Assembly (NCBI GenBank): GCA_963575745.1
Contig: CAUYUJ010014760.1
Location: 612,245 to 676,244, forward strand
Reading direction: 5' to 3'
From: Prorocentrum cordatum
Lineage: Eukaryota; Sar; Dinophyceae; Prorocentrales; Prorocentraceae
Length of the DNA: 64,000 bases
In this document: one piece after another, positions 1 to 10,725 of the stretch
How positions within the stretch are numbered: the first letter of the stretch is position 1
How the letters are laid out: each line of letters opens with the position of its first letter
The notes under the pieces: model-generated
Databases searched by the model: none
Told to the model about the DNA's origin: nothing
Seen by the model: the letters and a program-made list of their open reading frames with translations, nothing else
Made by a program: the position numbers and the translations under genes

Positions 1-215
1 AATTGGGTGTGGGTGACACATGCGGGCGGCAGCGCTGGGGCCTTCGGCGGGGCCCCCTACGGGGCCACGAAACGTGCGAGGGGCGTGCCGAAGTGGGCGT
101 GGCTGACGCGGAGGGGGAGGAGGGAGGAGGGAGCAGGGGAAGAGAGAAGAGGATGGGGAGAACGCGGAGACCGTCTCTTCAAAACGAAGACCCAACACCA
201 CAGGATGGTTGGGAA
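1..215 (+). repeat. RepA dispersed repeat, copy 1 (right end)
   Basis: Bases 30-110 match one monomer of the 89-bp family seen as arrays near 5 kb and 33 kb (core CCTTCGGCGG then GGGGCCACGAA and GTGCCGAAGTGGG). A GGGAGGA-rich stretch follows. Then comes a conserved terminal block of about 55 bp (about 160-210) that reads CTCTTCAAAACGAAGACCC and ends with CACAGGATGGTTGGGAA. The same order (monomer, purine-rich tract, terminal block) recurs at 4.6-6.1 kb, so I read this as the right end of a dispersed element cut by the window edge. Confidence 0.75.
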
Positions 216-297
216 AAAACAGTTGGCCTGCCGTTATACTAGTGAGCTGCGCCACATCTGTGCAACAACAACCGTTCCTTTTTTCAATTCATCTCGG

Positions 298-380
298 CAT
301 GTTACGATGATGATGGTGGTGATGCTGGTGGTGCTGATGGTGGTGGCGATGGCGATGATGCTTATGATGATGACGACCCA
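298..380 (+). repeat. GATGGTGGT-type trinucleotide microsatellite
   Basis: Imperfect GAT/GGT triplets over about 75 bp. The two overlapping reading frames give only Met/Val-rich and His/Ile-rich peptides, so no gene is called. Confidence 0.8.
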
Positions 381-2100
381 GCGCGACGGATACACTCTGG
401 ATAGATCCCCGACAGCTGGCCAAGCCCAGCCGCTTCCCTGGACGCCTGGCACCCAAAGGCAGAGTGTGCCTCGGGCGCAAATGTAAAATCAACTGGAGGC
501 TAACCGCGCGAGCATGTCGGCAGAGGCCAACCGCCTCTGCATGCTAGCGCGTGGGCCTTGGCTCGAGCCCCCGTCCCCCGCCCCGCTCGTGAACCTTGCA
601 CCTGCGCATCGGGGGCTTCCAAAAGCGACCGAGCGCGCCGCTTTATAAACCCCTGGCCACTGAACCGGTCTGTGACCCCGTTCCCCCTGGGGAACCGTGC
701 AGCGCGCGGACCTGCCCCACGGGGCCCACCCCAACTTATCGGCAGGGCCGCCCGGGGAAGGAGCAGGCGGAGTGAGAGCGCCAGGCCCTTCGACGTAGCG
801 CAGGGCGTCGCAAAACGCGGTGGCCAAGCGTGCGCCACCTTCTGGCTCATGGCCCGAGACGGTCCGTGAACCCCCTAGCCCCCCAGCGGGTGAACCTCGG
901 AATGCTGTTCCTTTGGGTCGGAATCCGGCCATGGACTGCAGCAGACCTGCAGCGGGCGGGCGCACGCGGCGACAGGCAACAGCTGAATGGGAAGGGCGAG
1001 CTGGGCTGCGCCGCCTCCAGGCTGATGGCAAATTGCCGGTCGATGCACCCTTCCCCTCCTGCGGAGACAGAGTGCGCGAGCTACTCCAGCGGGCCTACCT
1101 CCACTATCAAAGTAGGCTGACCTTCAACAGGTCGCCTTAAGCAGACAGCGGCGAGACACACGCAGCACTCACAGAGACCTTAAGGCGGTGCCACGGGCGC
1201 CGCTGAAGAGTTTCGCGCGCCAAATGCACCGTCGCGCGCCAGGCTCGCCACGCTGCTGGGCTCCGAAGCGCGCGCCACCGCCTGGCTCGACGATTGGCCT
1301 CCAGCGCGCGCCGCCCCCTGGCTCGACGATTGGCCTCCGGCGGCGCGCGCGCCCTTCGGCGGCGGAACCGCGGAGAGCGCGGACCTACCCCAAGTTCCAC
1401 CACCATCTGAAGACAGAGGCGAGGAACGCACGGCAATCGGCCGCAGTGCTGCGCGCGCGCGAAAGTACTGGAGGACTGGGCTGCGCCGTCTTGCGGCACG
1501 CGGGGCCTAGACGGTCTACGCGCCGACATTCCCACTGGGAGACAAAGCTACCCCGCCAGGTCCCACCCAATCTACAAGACAGGCTTGAGAGAGGCCGCGG
1601 GGGCAGACTGTGAGAAAGATCGAGGCTGATCCCGCCGCGCACCCTGAGCACGTGGCCACGCCGATGAGCTCCTAGAGCGGTCGCTGCGCCCGAGCGGCTC
1701 TGGCGACTCTGGCGCCAGAGCCCGCTGGAAGCAGGCTGCATTTGAGGCGGCCCAGGACTGCTGCCTACCCGGCGCTGGCAATCGCGTCGGGGCAAGACCC
1801 ACTCAGACCAGACAACCTCGCACTCTGGGCCCGCGCCCCGCATGCCGCGCTGAAGACGCGGTTGCCTGCCCGCCGCAAACGACGCGACCCATGCACGTCG
1901 AACGCCCGCCATGGCGGCAGGGATTCCGTTGTCGCGGCTGATGCATACGTTTGCCTTTGGTGCTGCGGCTGCCTGACCTTGCCGCCGCGGCGCTGGCCCG
2001 CGCCCCCGCCGCGCTCTCCCTCTGCCCTCGCGCGCGTTCGCCATCCGCCCAGCTGGCTATGCGAGCAGCTCCTGCCGCCAAAAAAGCTGCTGCTGCAGAG
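381..2100. other. GC-rich stretch without a recognisable gene
   Basis: Several open frames exist on both strands, but none has a recognisable domain and they look like chance frames in GC-rich DNA. The only local structure noticed is a short tandem duplication of the 21-mer beginning CTGGCTCGACGATTGG at about 1281 and 1318. Part of the region may be the decayed 3' tail of LINE1, which ends nearby. Confidence 0.5.
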
Positions 2101-2109
2101 TGAGAATGT

Positions 2110-2362
2110 CCATCACCTCCTCCGCGCACTGGAAATGGGGCGTCACTGGGCGGCCTCTGCCGGAGCACTCGGAGCATGCCCAGCGGGTCTGGCCGTCGTC
2201 GATCTAGGCGCCGCGCCTGCCACGCACAGAGCCCTGCGGCAGTCGCTGCGCGAGCAGACGGCCATCCAGCGGAGCTTGCGCCCATGGCGCACACAGCGGA
2301 CTGATGCTGCGCCCTCGCCACCTTCCACCCCTTCGGCAATCAGCTGATCGTGCCCCACCTAC
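2110..2362 (-). pseudogene. LINE1 C-terminal tail after RNase H
   Basis: The minus-strand frame continues past RNase H into a basic stretch containing RHGRKLRWMAVCSRSDC, followed later by more cysteines. That resembles the cysteine-rich tail many dinoflagellate LINE proteins carry after RNase H. The zinc-binding pattern is incomplete and there is a stop between this part and the RNase H frame. The identity depends mainly on position. Confidence 0.4.
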
Positions 2363-2920
2363 ATGGCCCTGCCAATGCGCCTGCAGGACGTACGCGCCAG
2401 CTTGTCCAAGCGCTTGTCGTGGCGCCGCATGTCTTCATCCTGCGAGTGCATGGCTGATCCATGTTGGGCCCTGCGATCGGCTGCGTGATGTCATGCCATC
2501 TGCCGGCGCTCGATGCGCTCTGCCTGGACGTCACCCTCAACGGCGTGCGCCTGCGCCTCGTGAGTATCCACCTGCTCTTCGCTGGCGTCTTTCGTCGTCT
2601 CCCACAGCGGGCCCGCAGCTCTGGGCGAGGCCGCCTCCGCTGTAGACCACGCCGCCTGCCAATCATGAAGCACCCACGAGCATCCTGCAATCCGCGTAGA
2701 TGCGCACTGGCAGCGCGACTCCTTGGAGCGCCCCAGTGCAGGCCATGATCTCCGCCGCGCCTGACCCCTGCGGACGCGGCTTGGGGCGGGTCCGCGCTGA
2801 GCGACTAGCCCCCCATCGCGGCCCATAACACGCGCGATCCAACCTGCACGCGCCGCGCAGGTGATCCGCCCCTCCATGGACGCCCGCGCCGGTGAAAATG
2901 TCTCCAGGCAGCGGCTGCCC
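2363..2920 (-). pseudogene. LINE1 RNase H domain remnant
   Basis: The amino part reads GDIFTGAGVHGG, where an active enzyme would have a DGS-type first Asp motif; that residue is lost. The Glu motif survives as AAEIMACTGAL and a later Asp as IYADCRML. After a frame change the C-terminal part reads HAVEGDVQAERIERRQMA, a stop, then HHAADRRAQHG. That is the region where dinoflagellate LINE RNase H domains carry K-x-HA-x-x-x-DV, a basic linker and GN-x-x-AD. The domain would cut the RNA strand of the RNA-DNA hybrid during retrotransposition. The missing first Asp, the frameshift near 2.7-2.9 kb and the internal stop make it non-functional. Confidence 0.7.
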
Positions 2921-4050
2921 CACGGCGCCTGGCGCGCCACCCCCCCTCGCATTTCTTTTAAATCCGGGTAGAAGGATGCGTCTGGGATGCCGAGCTACCG
3001 GGCCGCGCGGCCAGAGGGGGCCGTTCTCTACGCTGCCTTGCGCCATGGCCACGATCGCGTTGAACAGGGCGTCGCCGGTCGACCCCCTCTCGTCGGCGTC
3101 GCCATTGGCTGCGCGCTCCCCGCCGGCCCCATCCGTCGCGCATTCCCATGCAGGGCGGCGGAGGGCGCTCCGCCCCCCGCAGCCTGTTCGGGCGCGCGCG
3201 CGCGCGGGCGAGGCAGTAAGGGGCCTCTCCAGCGCCGCCCTGCGAGCAACTGGCCACGGGCAGCCGAGCACGGCGCCGGTTGCTGAGCTCGCCTCCTGGG
3301 CCATCAGCAAGGAGGCCCGCGGGCGATGGATCACCTCCTTGACGCCGATCAGGGACCCGCCTGCGCTGAGGTGCTCCAAGCCAGGGAGTTTGCTCGCGCC
3401 CCTCCCCAGAAAACGCCCATGGCTGGCGCAGACCAGCTTCGTGAACGCGGGCGCCCCCAGCTCGCGCAGGTCGATGCACTGCCCCGCGCGGTTGCGCGAT
3501 TGACCAGGTAGTCTTGTCACCCAGCCCAGCCCGCGGCAAGCTAGCAACAGCCCCGATGCAGGTTTGCCCCTGCCAGTGCGTCAGGATCATCGCTCTGCAG
3601 CCGCTGCGCGACTGCGCTGAAGCTGCCGCCCAGCGCCCTCGCGTCGCTTGCGCCCTTCGCAAAGTGGGGCGCCTTGGCCGACGCAACAGTGGGCAGCGTT
3701 ACGCAATCGTGCAGGCGGCCGCCGGTGAGCGAGCGGCCGATGAGGTAGCCGAAGATAACGTTCCCGCTCATCGCGCACCCGCGGTGCACAAAACTGGTGA
3801 CGCTGCGCCGGCGCCCCAGCAGGCGCGCCGGCCATGCGACCGCGCTCGCCACCGTAGCGCACCACTGGCCGCAGGCCAGTGTCTGCCAGCCGACCAGCCG
3901 CGCGAGCGCCGTGTCTCCTGACTGCACGCGCATTGTGCTATTGGGCGAGCGCCTGGTGTTCGCGGCCCTCTGCGATGCATGTTGGCTGGGCCGTCCAAGC
4001 AGTAGTCCCCCCCCCAGGTTCTTCGCACTGTCTGTGATGCGGGTCTGCGC
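2921..4050 (-). pseudogene. LINE1 post-RT connection region
   Basis: A minus-strand frame at about 4045-4000 reads ITDSAKNLGGG. The AKNLG-type motif commonly follows the RT palm in dinoflagellate LINEs. The next open stretch (3933-3541) holds LARLVGWQTLACGQWCATV, consistent with the helical thumb/connection region. Its last part (3547-2921) is open but weakly conserved. A run of nine C residues at about 4010 coincides with a frame change. I see no catalytic residues here; the assignment rests on the AKNLG motif and the position between RT and RNase H. Confidence 0.5.
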
Positions 4051-4109
4051 GCCCAGGGACTTGGCCGCTAGGGAGGTCGCGGCGCGGCACTGGAACTGAC
4101 GGGCAGCTC

Positions 4110-4600
4110 GCTCTAGTCATCCGAGACCTCGCGGCCCAACTCCTCGGGGCATTGCAGGACAAACCTGGTTGCGCCTGCCAGGCAGGCACCGACATGCGCC
4201 ATGGGGCCGCGGAGAGGCAGCAATCGCCGAGCATTAATATTATAGCCAGGGCGGCCCTCGTGATCGTCAGCCACCGCCAGCAAACCGCACTTGAGGGGGC
4301 GGCCTACGTGACCGCATCCTGCAATGAAACCCGCATCCAGGTAAAAGCCCTCGGACACGCCGCCCCTATCCAACATGGTGCGCCGCTAGCGTGCGCATTT
4401 GCTGAATGCATCATGAGGAGCCTGCTGGGGCAGTGGCCAGAACTCCCAGCTGCGGGATGACGGCGAGGTCGACGAGCTCGTGGCCTGCCACAGATCGACG
4501 AGGAGGGCTGCTGCCGAGTGCCCTCTGCATGCGCTTGCCTCTGACCGCAGCGCCTGCAACCGTGCCGCTGCCTCTGAAACGCGGCCTCGATCTCTCGAAA
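4110..4600 (-). pseudogene. LINE1 reverse transcriptase, C-terminal half
   Basis: RT motif A is visible as AAALLVDLWQA (about 4514-4482), with the catalytic Asp kept. After a frame change, motif B reads AGFIAGCGHV (about 4334) and motif C reads AVADDHEG, with both Asp residues, at about 4271. This would be the polymerase that copies the element RNA into DNA at the target nick. The amino half of the same domain lies beyond the RepA insertion, at 6.5-6.1 kb. The sequence just upstream of motif A, SEAAARLQALRSEASACRGH, matches the helix expected between the two halves, so little coding sequence was lost. At least one frameshift and a stop near 4380 disable it. Confidence 0.72.
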
Positions 4601-4639
4601 CAAAAATCCTGGCGAAGGACCCAACCAGACGCAATTGTA

Positions 4640-5860
4640 AGTACCGCGTTGTGGGTACCGCTTTCGGTGGAGCTCCCTATGGGGCCATGAACCACGTGAG
4701 CGGTGTGCCGACATGGGGCGGCGCTGCCATGCGGACCCTGCCACTGGGGCCTTCGCTGGAGCTCCCTATGGGGCCACGAACTGTGTGAGGGGTGTACCAA
4801 AATGGGGCGGCGGTGACATGCGGACTCTGCCACTGGGGCCCACCGGCGGTGGAGCTCCCGATGGGGCCACGAACCGTGCGAAGGGTGTGCAAAAATAGTG
4901 CGACTGTGCCGTGCGGACCCTGCCACTGGGGCCTTCGGTGGAGCCCCCTGTGAGGCCACGAACCACGTGAGGGGTGTGCCGACATGGGGCGGCGCTGCCA
5001 TGCGGACCCTGCCACTGGGGCCTTCGCTGGAGCTTCCCATGGGGCCACGAACCGTGTGAGGGGTGTGCCGACATGGGGCGGCGATGCCATGCGGACCTTG
5101 CCATTGGGGCCTACGGTGGAGCTCCCGATCGGGCCACGAACCGTGTAAAAGATGTGCCGACATGGGGCGGGCGGCGCTGCCATGCGAACCCTGCTACTGG
5201 GGCCTTCGGTGGAGCTGCCTATGGGGCAATGAATGAACCACGTGAGGGGTGTGCCGACTTGGGGCGGCGGTGCCATGCGGACCCTGCCACTGGGGCCTTC
5301 GCTGGAGCTTCCCATGGGGCCACGAACCGTGTGAACGGTGTGCCGAAATGGGGTTGCGGTGCCATGCGAACCTGGCCTACGGTGAAACTCCCGATGGGAC
5401 CACAAACCGTATCAAAAATGTGCCCGAATGGGGCGGCGGTGCCGTGCGGAACCTGCCACTGGGGCCTTCGGTGGAGCTCCCTATGGGGCCACGAACGAAG
5501 GGTGTGCCGGAAGCTGCGGCGGTGCCATGCGGACCCTGCCACTGGGGCCTTCGGTGGAACTCCCTATGGGGCCACTAACCGTGTGCGGGGTGTACCGCCA
5601 TGGTGCGGCGGTGCCATGCGGACTCTGCCACTGGGGCCTTCGGTGAAGCTCCCTATGGGGCCACGAACCGTGTGAGGGGTGTGCCGGCATGGGGCGGCGG
5701 TGCCATGCGGACCCTGCCACTGGGGCCTTCGGTGAAGCTCCCTATGGGGCCACGAACCGTGTGAGGGGTGTGCCGGCATGGGGCGGCGGTGCCATGCGGA
5801 CCCTGCCACTGGGGCCTTCGGTGAAGCTCCCTATGGGGCCACGAACCACGTGAGGGCGTG
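4640..5860 (+). repeat. 89-bp tandem array (RepA monomers)
   Basis: The interval between successive CCACTGGGGCCTTCGGTG motifs is 89 bp in the best-kept units (5628, 5717, 5806). Older units to the left are diverged and vary in length by several bases. Each unit contains GGAGCTCCCTATGGGGCCAC and GTGAGGGGTGTGCCG. Because 89 is not a multiple of three, every frame on both strands stays open over long distances. That explains the overlapping glycine- and proline-rich open frames. Confidence 0.93.
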
Positions 5861-5867
5861 CCAAAAT

Positions 5868-6045
5868 CGGCATGATGATGGCGATGATGACGACGATGAC
5901 GATAACTATGATGATGACGACGACGGAAAGGATGATGATGGGAGGAAGGAGGAAGAGGAGGAGGAGGAGGAGGAGGAGGAGGAAGAGGAGGACGAGGAGG
6001 AGGAGGACGAGGATCAGGAGGAGGAGGAGGAGGAGAACGCGGGGC
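5868..6045 (+). repeat. GATGAT / GAGGAG purine-rich microsatellite
   Basis: Imperfect GAT and GAC triplets pass into GGAGGA repeats. The same kind of purine tract precedes the terminal block in RepA copies at 0.1 and 30.2 kb, and GGGAGGA precedes it at 43.6 kb, so it seems to be a regular component of RepA. The acidic Asp/Glu open frame here is a by-product. Confidence 0.88.
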
Positions 6046-6096
6046 GCTGTCTCTTCAAGACGAGGACCCAACACCACAGGATGGTTGGGAACACGA

Positions 6097-6530
6097 AGTG
6101 CCCGCCAGGCCTCGTCCAGTTCGGCGCCCCACCCCCTCGCCTCCGCCAGTTGAGCGCAGCCTCGCAGGCGAGGGGGCCATTGGAGCAAGCCGATGAGGCG
6201 AAAGCCGCCCCAGGACTTCGGCAGCACGACGAGCCACGCGTCCGCGAAGGGGTCTGGCCAGCTGCCCAGCTCCTCGCACCGCATGCTGGACTTCATGCTG
6301 ACCTCCAAGGCCGCATTGCTCAGAAGCGTTACCAGCCCAGGGTTGGCGCGGTCGCTGCCCGCCCCCGCGCGCTCGCCGAAGGCACGCGCGGCGCCGCGAA
6401 GGCGCCGCGAAGGTCGTCCGCAGACGGGCACAGCAACGACTCGCCGCTGCACGTGCGAGGGTCGGCTCTGAATACACGGCCGTCGACCCTCGCCCTCCAC
6501 GCCTCTTTTCGACGGGAACTTGGAGATCGC
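6097..6530 (-). pseudogene. LINE1 reverse transcriptase, N-terminal half
   Basis: The minus frame reads VTLLSNAALEVSMKSSMRCE, then WLVVLPKSWGGFRLIGLLQW (from about 6233) and then RGWGAELDEAW. The LLPK-x-x-GG-x-R-x-IGL block is the signature of the RT fingers in dinoflagellate LINE proteins. The frame then runs straight into the RepA terminal block at about 6096. The remaining RT motifs A to C are found across the repeat at 4.5-4.26 kb. The upstream side merges with a CT microsatellite at 6536-6580 that interrupts the reading frame. Confidence 0.78.
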
Positions 6531-6533
6531 CGT

Positions 6534-6535
<2 letters not shown>

Positions 6536-6580
<45 letters not shown>
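6536..6580 (+). repeat. (TC)n microsatellite inside LINE1
   Basis: About 45 bp of uninterrupted TC dinucleotides. On the minus strand it adds an Arg-Glu repeat within the LINE1 coding remnant, so it expanded after or during decay. Confidence 0.97.
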
Positions 6581-6584
<4 letters not shown>

Positions 6585-6589
6585 CTCTG

Positions 6590-8120
6590 CTTACCACTAA
6601 CAAGGGCCCGCCAGCGCTTTCGCCTGGCGCCCATCCTCTCGGGCCCCTTCGGTCAAAACGCACGCCTCCTCCGCCGTCCACGCAAGACTTGTCGACCCAA
6701 TCCATGAAACCTCTGCTGCGCTCCGCCGCGCACGCCGCCGCGTCAGACGCCGAAGCTTCGGCAGCCCCCACGCCCAGCTGCCGAGTGGCATCAGGAAGGG
6801 GCAGACCGTTGCGAGCAGCACCAGCGCCCCCCAGGGCTCGCCCAGTTGCAGGGCAGAGCGAGCTGGGCACTTCGGAGGATTGCGTACATCACGTGGAGCT
6901 GCGTCTCATCGCCGGCAAGTGCGCGCTCCTCATCATCTGCAGGCCGCGCGAACATCTGGGGGGCACGGCCGGCGACGTGCCCGCGGGGCCCTCGCATGCG
7001 CGCGCGGTGCACTTCCACGGCTTGGTTCCACGCGCCCAGGTCGGCGCCATCGAGGCGTCGCGCCAGGGACATGCACCTGTCGCGCAACGCCTTTGATGTG
7101 CGCCACGCCTCCTCGCGCGCCCGGCTCGCGTCCTACCAGCGCGCCCAGGCATGGGGGCCCAGCCCGATCGGGGCGCGGCGCTTGGGGGGCGAGCCTCCCA
7201 TGCGGCGGAAGATTAATGGCACGTGCACGTCGAACCAAGCCTGCAAATCGCGCCGCTCGTCGCGCGGGCTCAGCTCTGTTGGTCACCCGCGTGCCCAGCG
7301 GCGCGTCGTGCCGGCGAGCCCTGCGCGGCAGCGTGCATCCTCTGCCGAAGGCGGGGACAGCTGTCATCCCCGCCTCCTCCAGCCCAAGTAGCCGCCGTCG
7401 ACCAGCTGGAAGAGCGCGGGCCACGCCACATAACTGCCCGAGCGACCGCCTGCTGCTCCTCCGCTGTCACAGGGGGCGCAGGTCGAAAGCCGCGTCGGCC
7501 CCAGAGCCATCTAGGGCTCTCCAAATGATTACCCCCCGCGTGGCGCACCTCTTCTTCCCGGGCGTCGTAACCACGGCCGGCTAACTTCCTTCCAATGCGA
7601 AGACCCCCGCTCGGCCCGCAGCGCCTCGCTTCCACGCTGCTTCGCACACCTCGCTCGCCACGCTGAGTCGGAAGTTGAAATTGTACGCGGCCCCCGTCGC
7701 CGCGAAAGTGGGGGGCCCCCGAAGGCGGGAGACAAAGGGCGCGCGCATGTCGAGCCAAACCCGGCGGTCCTCTTCCGTCCACGGGCTGGGCGGGCTGCAA
7801 ATCCAACTCCTCCCCCGACGCCCCAGCGTTTGCTAGGGGCGTACGATCGCGCGCCTCTCCGCGCCGTCGCCCCCCTGCGCGCGGGGCCCTCGCCCGCGCC
7901 AACGTTCTCCAACGACCCGTAGTAGGGCCGCATCTGCTCGTGGAAGGCGACGACGAGGGTCCGCCGTCCGCGCGAAAACGATTCGCGCGAAAACTGCTGC
8001 CGTTCGAAAGAATTTCACTGGGCGCGTGCGCGCGAAAAGGTGCGCGCCGGTTCCCGGCGCTCCCGCGCGCCCCGCGGCTGCTGGACGGCCGCCGCGGCGG
8101 CTGCCGCCTCCACGGCGCAA
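6590..8120 (-). pseudogene. LINE1 endonuclease-RT linker remnant
   Basis: Minus-strand frames read SLARRLDGADLGAWNQAVEV (about 7065-7005) and, further on, ERSRGFMDWVDKSC. They are alanine- and arginine-rich, typical of the long linker between endonuclease and RT in these elements. No catalytic motif is visible. At least three frames must be joined. The direct repeats GCGCGAAAACGATTCGCGCG near 7968-8000 mark the edge next to the 101-bp array. Confidence 0.45.
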
Positions 8121-8124
8121 GGCG

Positions 8125-10725
8125 GCGTCGATGCCAGGGGCCCACGGCGGCCCAGAGGAGGGCGGGGACCAGGATTTTGGAGAGATCGAGGCTGGAAAAG
8201 CTCAAATTCCCCATTCCCGAGGTTGGAAAAGCCCAAGTTCCCGGTTCCCGGCTCTGTCTGGCGCCCCAGGGACCCACGGCGGACCAAAAGATGGCGGGAA
8301 CCATGATTTTGGAGAGATCGAGGCTGGAAAAGCCCGAAATCCCGGTTCCCGGCTGTCTGGCGCCCCAGGGACCCACGGCGGCCCAGAGGATGGCGGGAAC
8401 CAAGATTTTGGAGAGATCCAGGCTGAAAAAAGCCGAACTCCCGGTTCCCAGCTCCGTCTGGCGCCCCAGGGACCCACGGCGGCCCAGAGGATGGCGGGAA
8501 CCAAGATTTGGGAGAGATCGAGGCTGGAAAAGCTCAAATTCCCGGTTCCCGGCTCTGTCTTGTACCAGGGACCCACGGCGGCCCAGAGGATGGCGGGACC
8601 CATGATTTTGGAGAGATCGAGGCTGGAAAACTCCGAAATCCCGGTTCCCGGCTCTGTCTGGCGCCCCAGGGACCCACGGCAGCCCAGAGGATGGCGAGAA
8701 CCATGATTTTGGAGAGATCGAGGGTAGAAAAAAACCCGAAATCCCGGTTCCTGGCTCTGTCTGGCGCCAAAGGGACCCACGGCGGCCCAGAAGATGGCGG
8801 GAACCATGATTTTAGAGAGATCGAGGCTGGAAACCGAATTCCCGGTTCCCGGCTCTGTCTGGCGCCCCAGGGACCCACGGCGGCCCAGAGGATGGCGGGA
8901 ACCATGATTTTGGAGAGATCGAGGCTGGGAAAACTCAAATTCCCGGTTCCCGGCTCTGTCTGGCGCCCCAGGGACCCACGGCGGCCCAGAAGATGGCGGG
9001 AACCAAGATTTGGGAGAGATCGAGGCTGGAAAAGCCCGAAATCCCGGTTCCCGGCTCTGTCTGGCGCCCAAGGGACCACGGCGGCCCAGAGGAGGGCGGG
9101 AACCAAGAATTTGGACAGACCGAGGCCTGGAAAATCCCAAATTCCCGGTTCCTGGCTGTGTCTGGCGCACGAAGGACCCACGGCGGACCAAAAGATGGCG
9201 GGAACCATGATTTTGGAGAGATCGAGGCTGGAAAAGCCCGAAATCCGGGTTCCCGGCTGTCTGGCGCCCCAAGGACCCACGGCGGCCCAGAGGATGGCGG
9301 GAACCATGATTTTGGAGAGATCGAGGCTGGAAAACCCCGAAATCCCGGTTCCCGGCTTTGTCTGGCGACCCAGGGACCCACGGCGGCCCAGAGGAGAACC
9401 ATGATTTTGGAGAGATCGAGGCTGAAAAAGCTCAAATTCCCGGTTCCCGGCTCTGTCTGGCGCCCCAGGGACCCACGGCGGCCCAGAAGATGGCGTGAAC
9501 CAAGATTTGGGAGAGATCGAGGCTGGAAAAACCCAAAATTCCCGGTTCCCGGCTCTGTCTGGCGCCCGAGGGACCCACGGCGGCCCAGAGGAAGGCGGTA
9601 ACCAAAAATTTGGACAGACCGAGGCTGGAAAAGCTCAAATTCCCGGTTCCCGGCTGTGTGTGGCGCCCCAAGGACCCACGGCGGCCCAGAAGATGGCGGG
9701 AACCATGATTTGGGAGAGATCGAGGCTGGAAAAGCCCGAAATCCCGGTTGCCGGCTCTGTCTGGCGCCCCAGGGACCCACGGCGGCCCAGAGGATGGCGG
9801 GAACCATGATTTTGGAGAGATCGAGGCGCTGGAAAAACCGGAAATCCCGGTTCCCGGCTCTGTCTGGCGACCCAGGGACCCACGGCGGACCAAAAGATGG
9901 CGGGAACCATGATTTTGGAGAGATCGAGGCTGGAAAAGCTCAAATTCCCGGTTCCCGGCTCTGTCTGGCGCCCCAGGGACCCACGGCGGCCCAGAAGATG
10001 GCGGGAACCAAGATTTGGGAGACATCGAGGCTGGAAAAAACCCGAAATCCCGGTTCCCGGCTCTGTCTGGCTCCCGAGGGACCCATGGCGGCCTAGAGGA
10101 TGGCGGGAACCAAGAATTTGGACAGACCGAGGCTGGAAAACCCCGAAATCCGGGTTCCCGGCTCTGTCTGGCGCCCCAAGGACCCACGGCGGCCCAGAGG
10201 ATGGCGGGAAACATGATTTTAGAGAGATCGAGGCTGGAAAAGCCAGAAATCCCGGTTCCCGGCTCTGTCTGGCGGGGAAAAATGATTTTGGAGAGATCGA
10301 GGCTGGAAAAGCTATTCCCGGCTCTGTCTGGCCCCCCAGGGACCCACGGCGGCCCAGAAGATGGCGGGAACCATGATTTGGGAGAGATCGAAGATGGAAA
10401 TCCTCAAATTCCCGGTTCCCGGCTCTGTCTGGCGCCCCAGGGACCCACGGCGGCCCAGAGGATGGCGGGAACCAAGATTTGGGAGAGATCGAGGCTGGAA
10501 AAGCCAAAATTCTCGGTTCCCGGCTCTGTCTGGCGCCCAAGGGACCCACGGCGGCCCAGAGGATGGCGGGAACCAAGAATTTGGACAAACCGAGGCTGGA
10601 AAAGCTCAAATTCCCGGTTCCCGGCTCTGTCTGTCGCACCAGGGACCCACGGCGGCCCAGAGGATGGCGGGAACCCAAATGTTGGAGAGATCGAGGCTGG
10701 AAAAGCTCGAAATGACGGTTCCCGG
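8125..10725 (+). repeat. 101-bp tandem array, about 25 copies
   Basis: The unit contains ATGGCGGGAACCATGATTTT, then GGAGAGATCGAGGCTGGAAA, then CCCGGTTCCCGGCTCTGTCT and GGGACCCACGGCGGCCCAGA. Neighbouring well-kept copies are exactly 101 bp apart, for example 8451 to 8552. Copies alternate between a few sub-types: CATGATTTTGGAGAG, CAAGATTTGGGAGAG and CAAGAATTTGGACAGACC. That suggests higher-order amplification. The period is not a multiple of three, so long open frames occur on both strands without being genes. The array sits between the LINE1 endonuclease and the rest of LINE1. Confidence 0.95.

Larger units (their letters stand above)
4590..6096 (+). mobile_element. RepA element, copy 2, inserted within LINE1 RT
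   Basis: The left edge (about 4590-4660) carries CCTGGCGAAGGACCCAACCA and TACCGCGTTGTGGGTACCGC. The same block precedes the 33-kb array. About 14 copies of an 89-bp monomer follow (4640-5860), then a GAT/GAG purine-rich tract, then the terminal block ending CACAGGATGGTTGGGAA at about 6090. CCCAACCA at the left edge and TGGTTGGG at the right edge form a short terminal inverted repeat. The insertion separates the two halves of the LINE1 RT gene. Open frames here are periodic Gly/Pro/Arg peptides made by the repeat, not a gene. Mechanism and class are unknown; an introner-like or MITE-like origin is a hypothesis. Confidence 0.7.

Noticed and set aside
8125-10725. CRISPR-like array
   Set aside because: Units are contiguous 101-bp tandem copies without unique spacers, and the context is eukaryotic.
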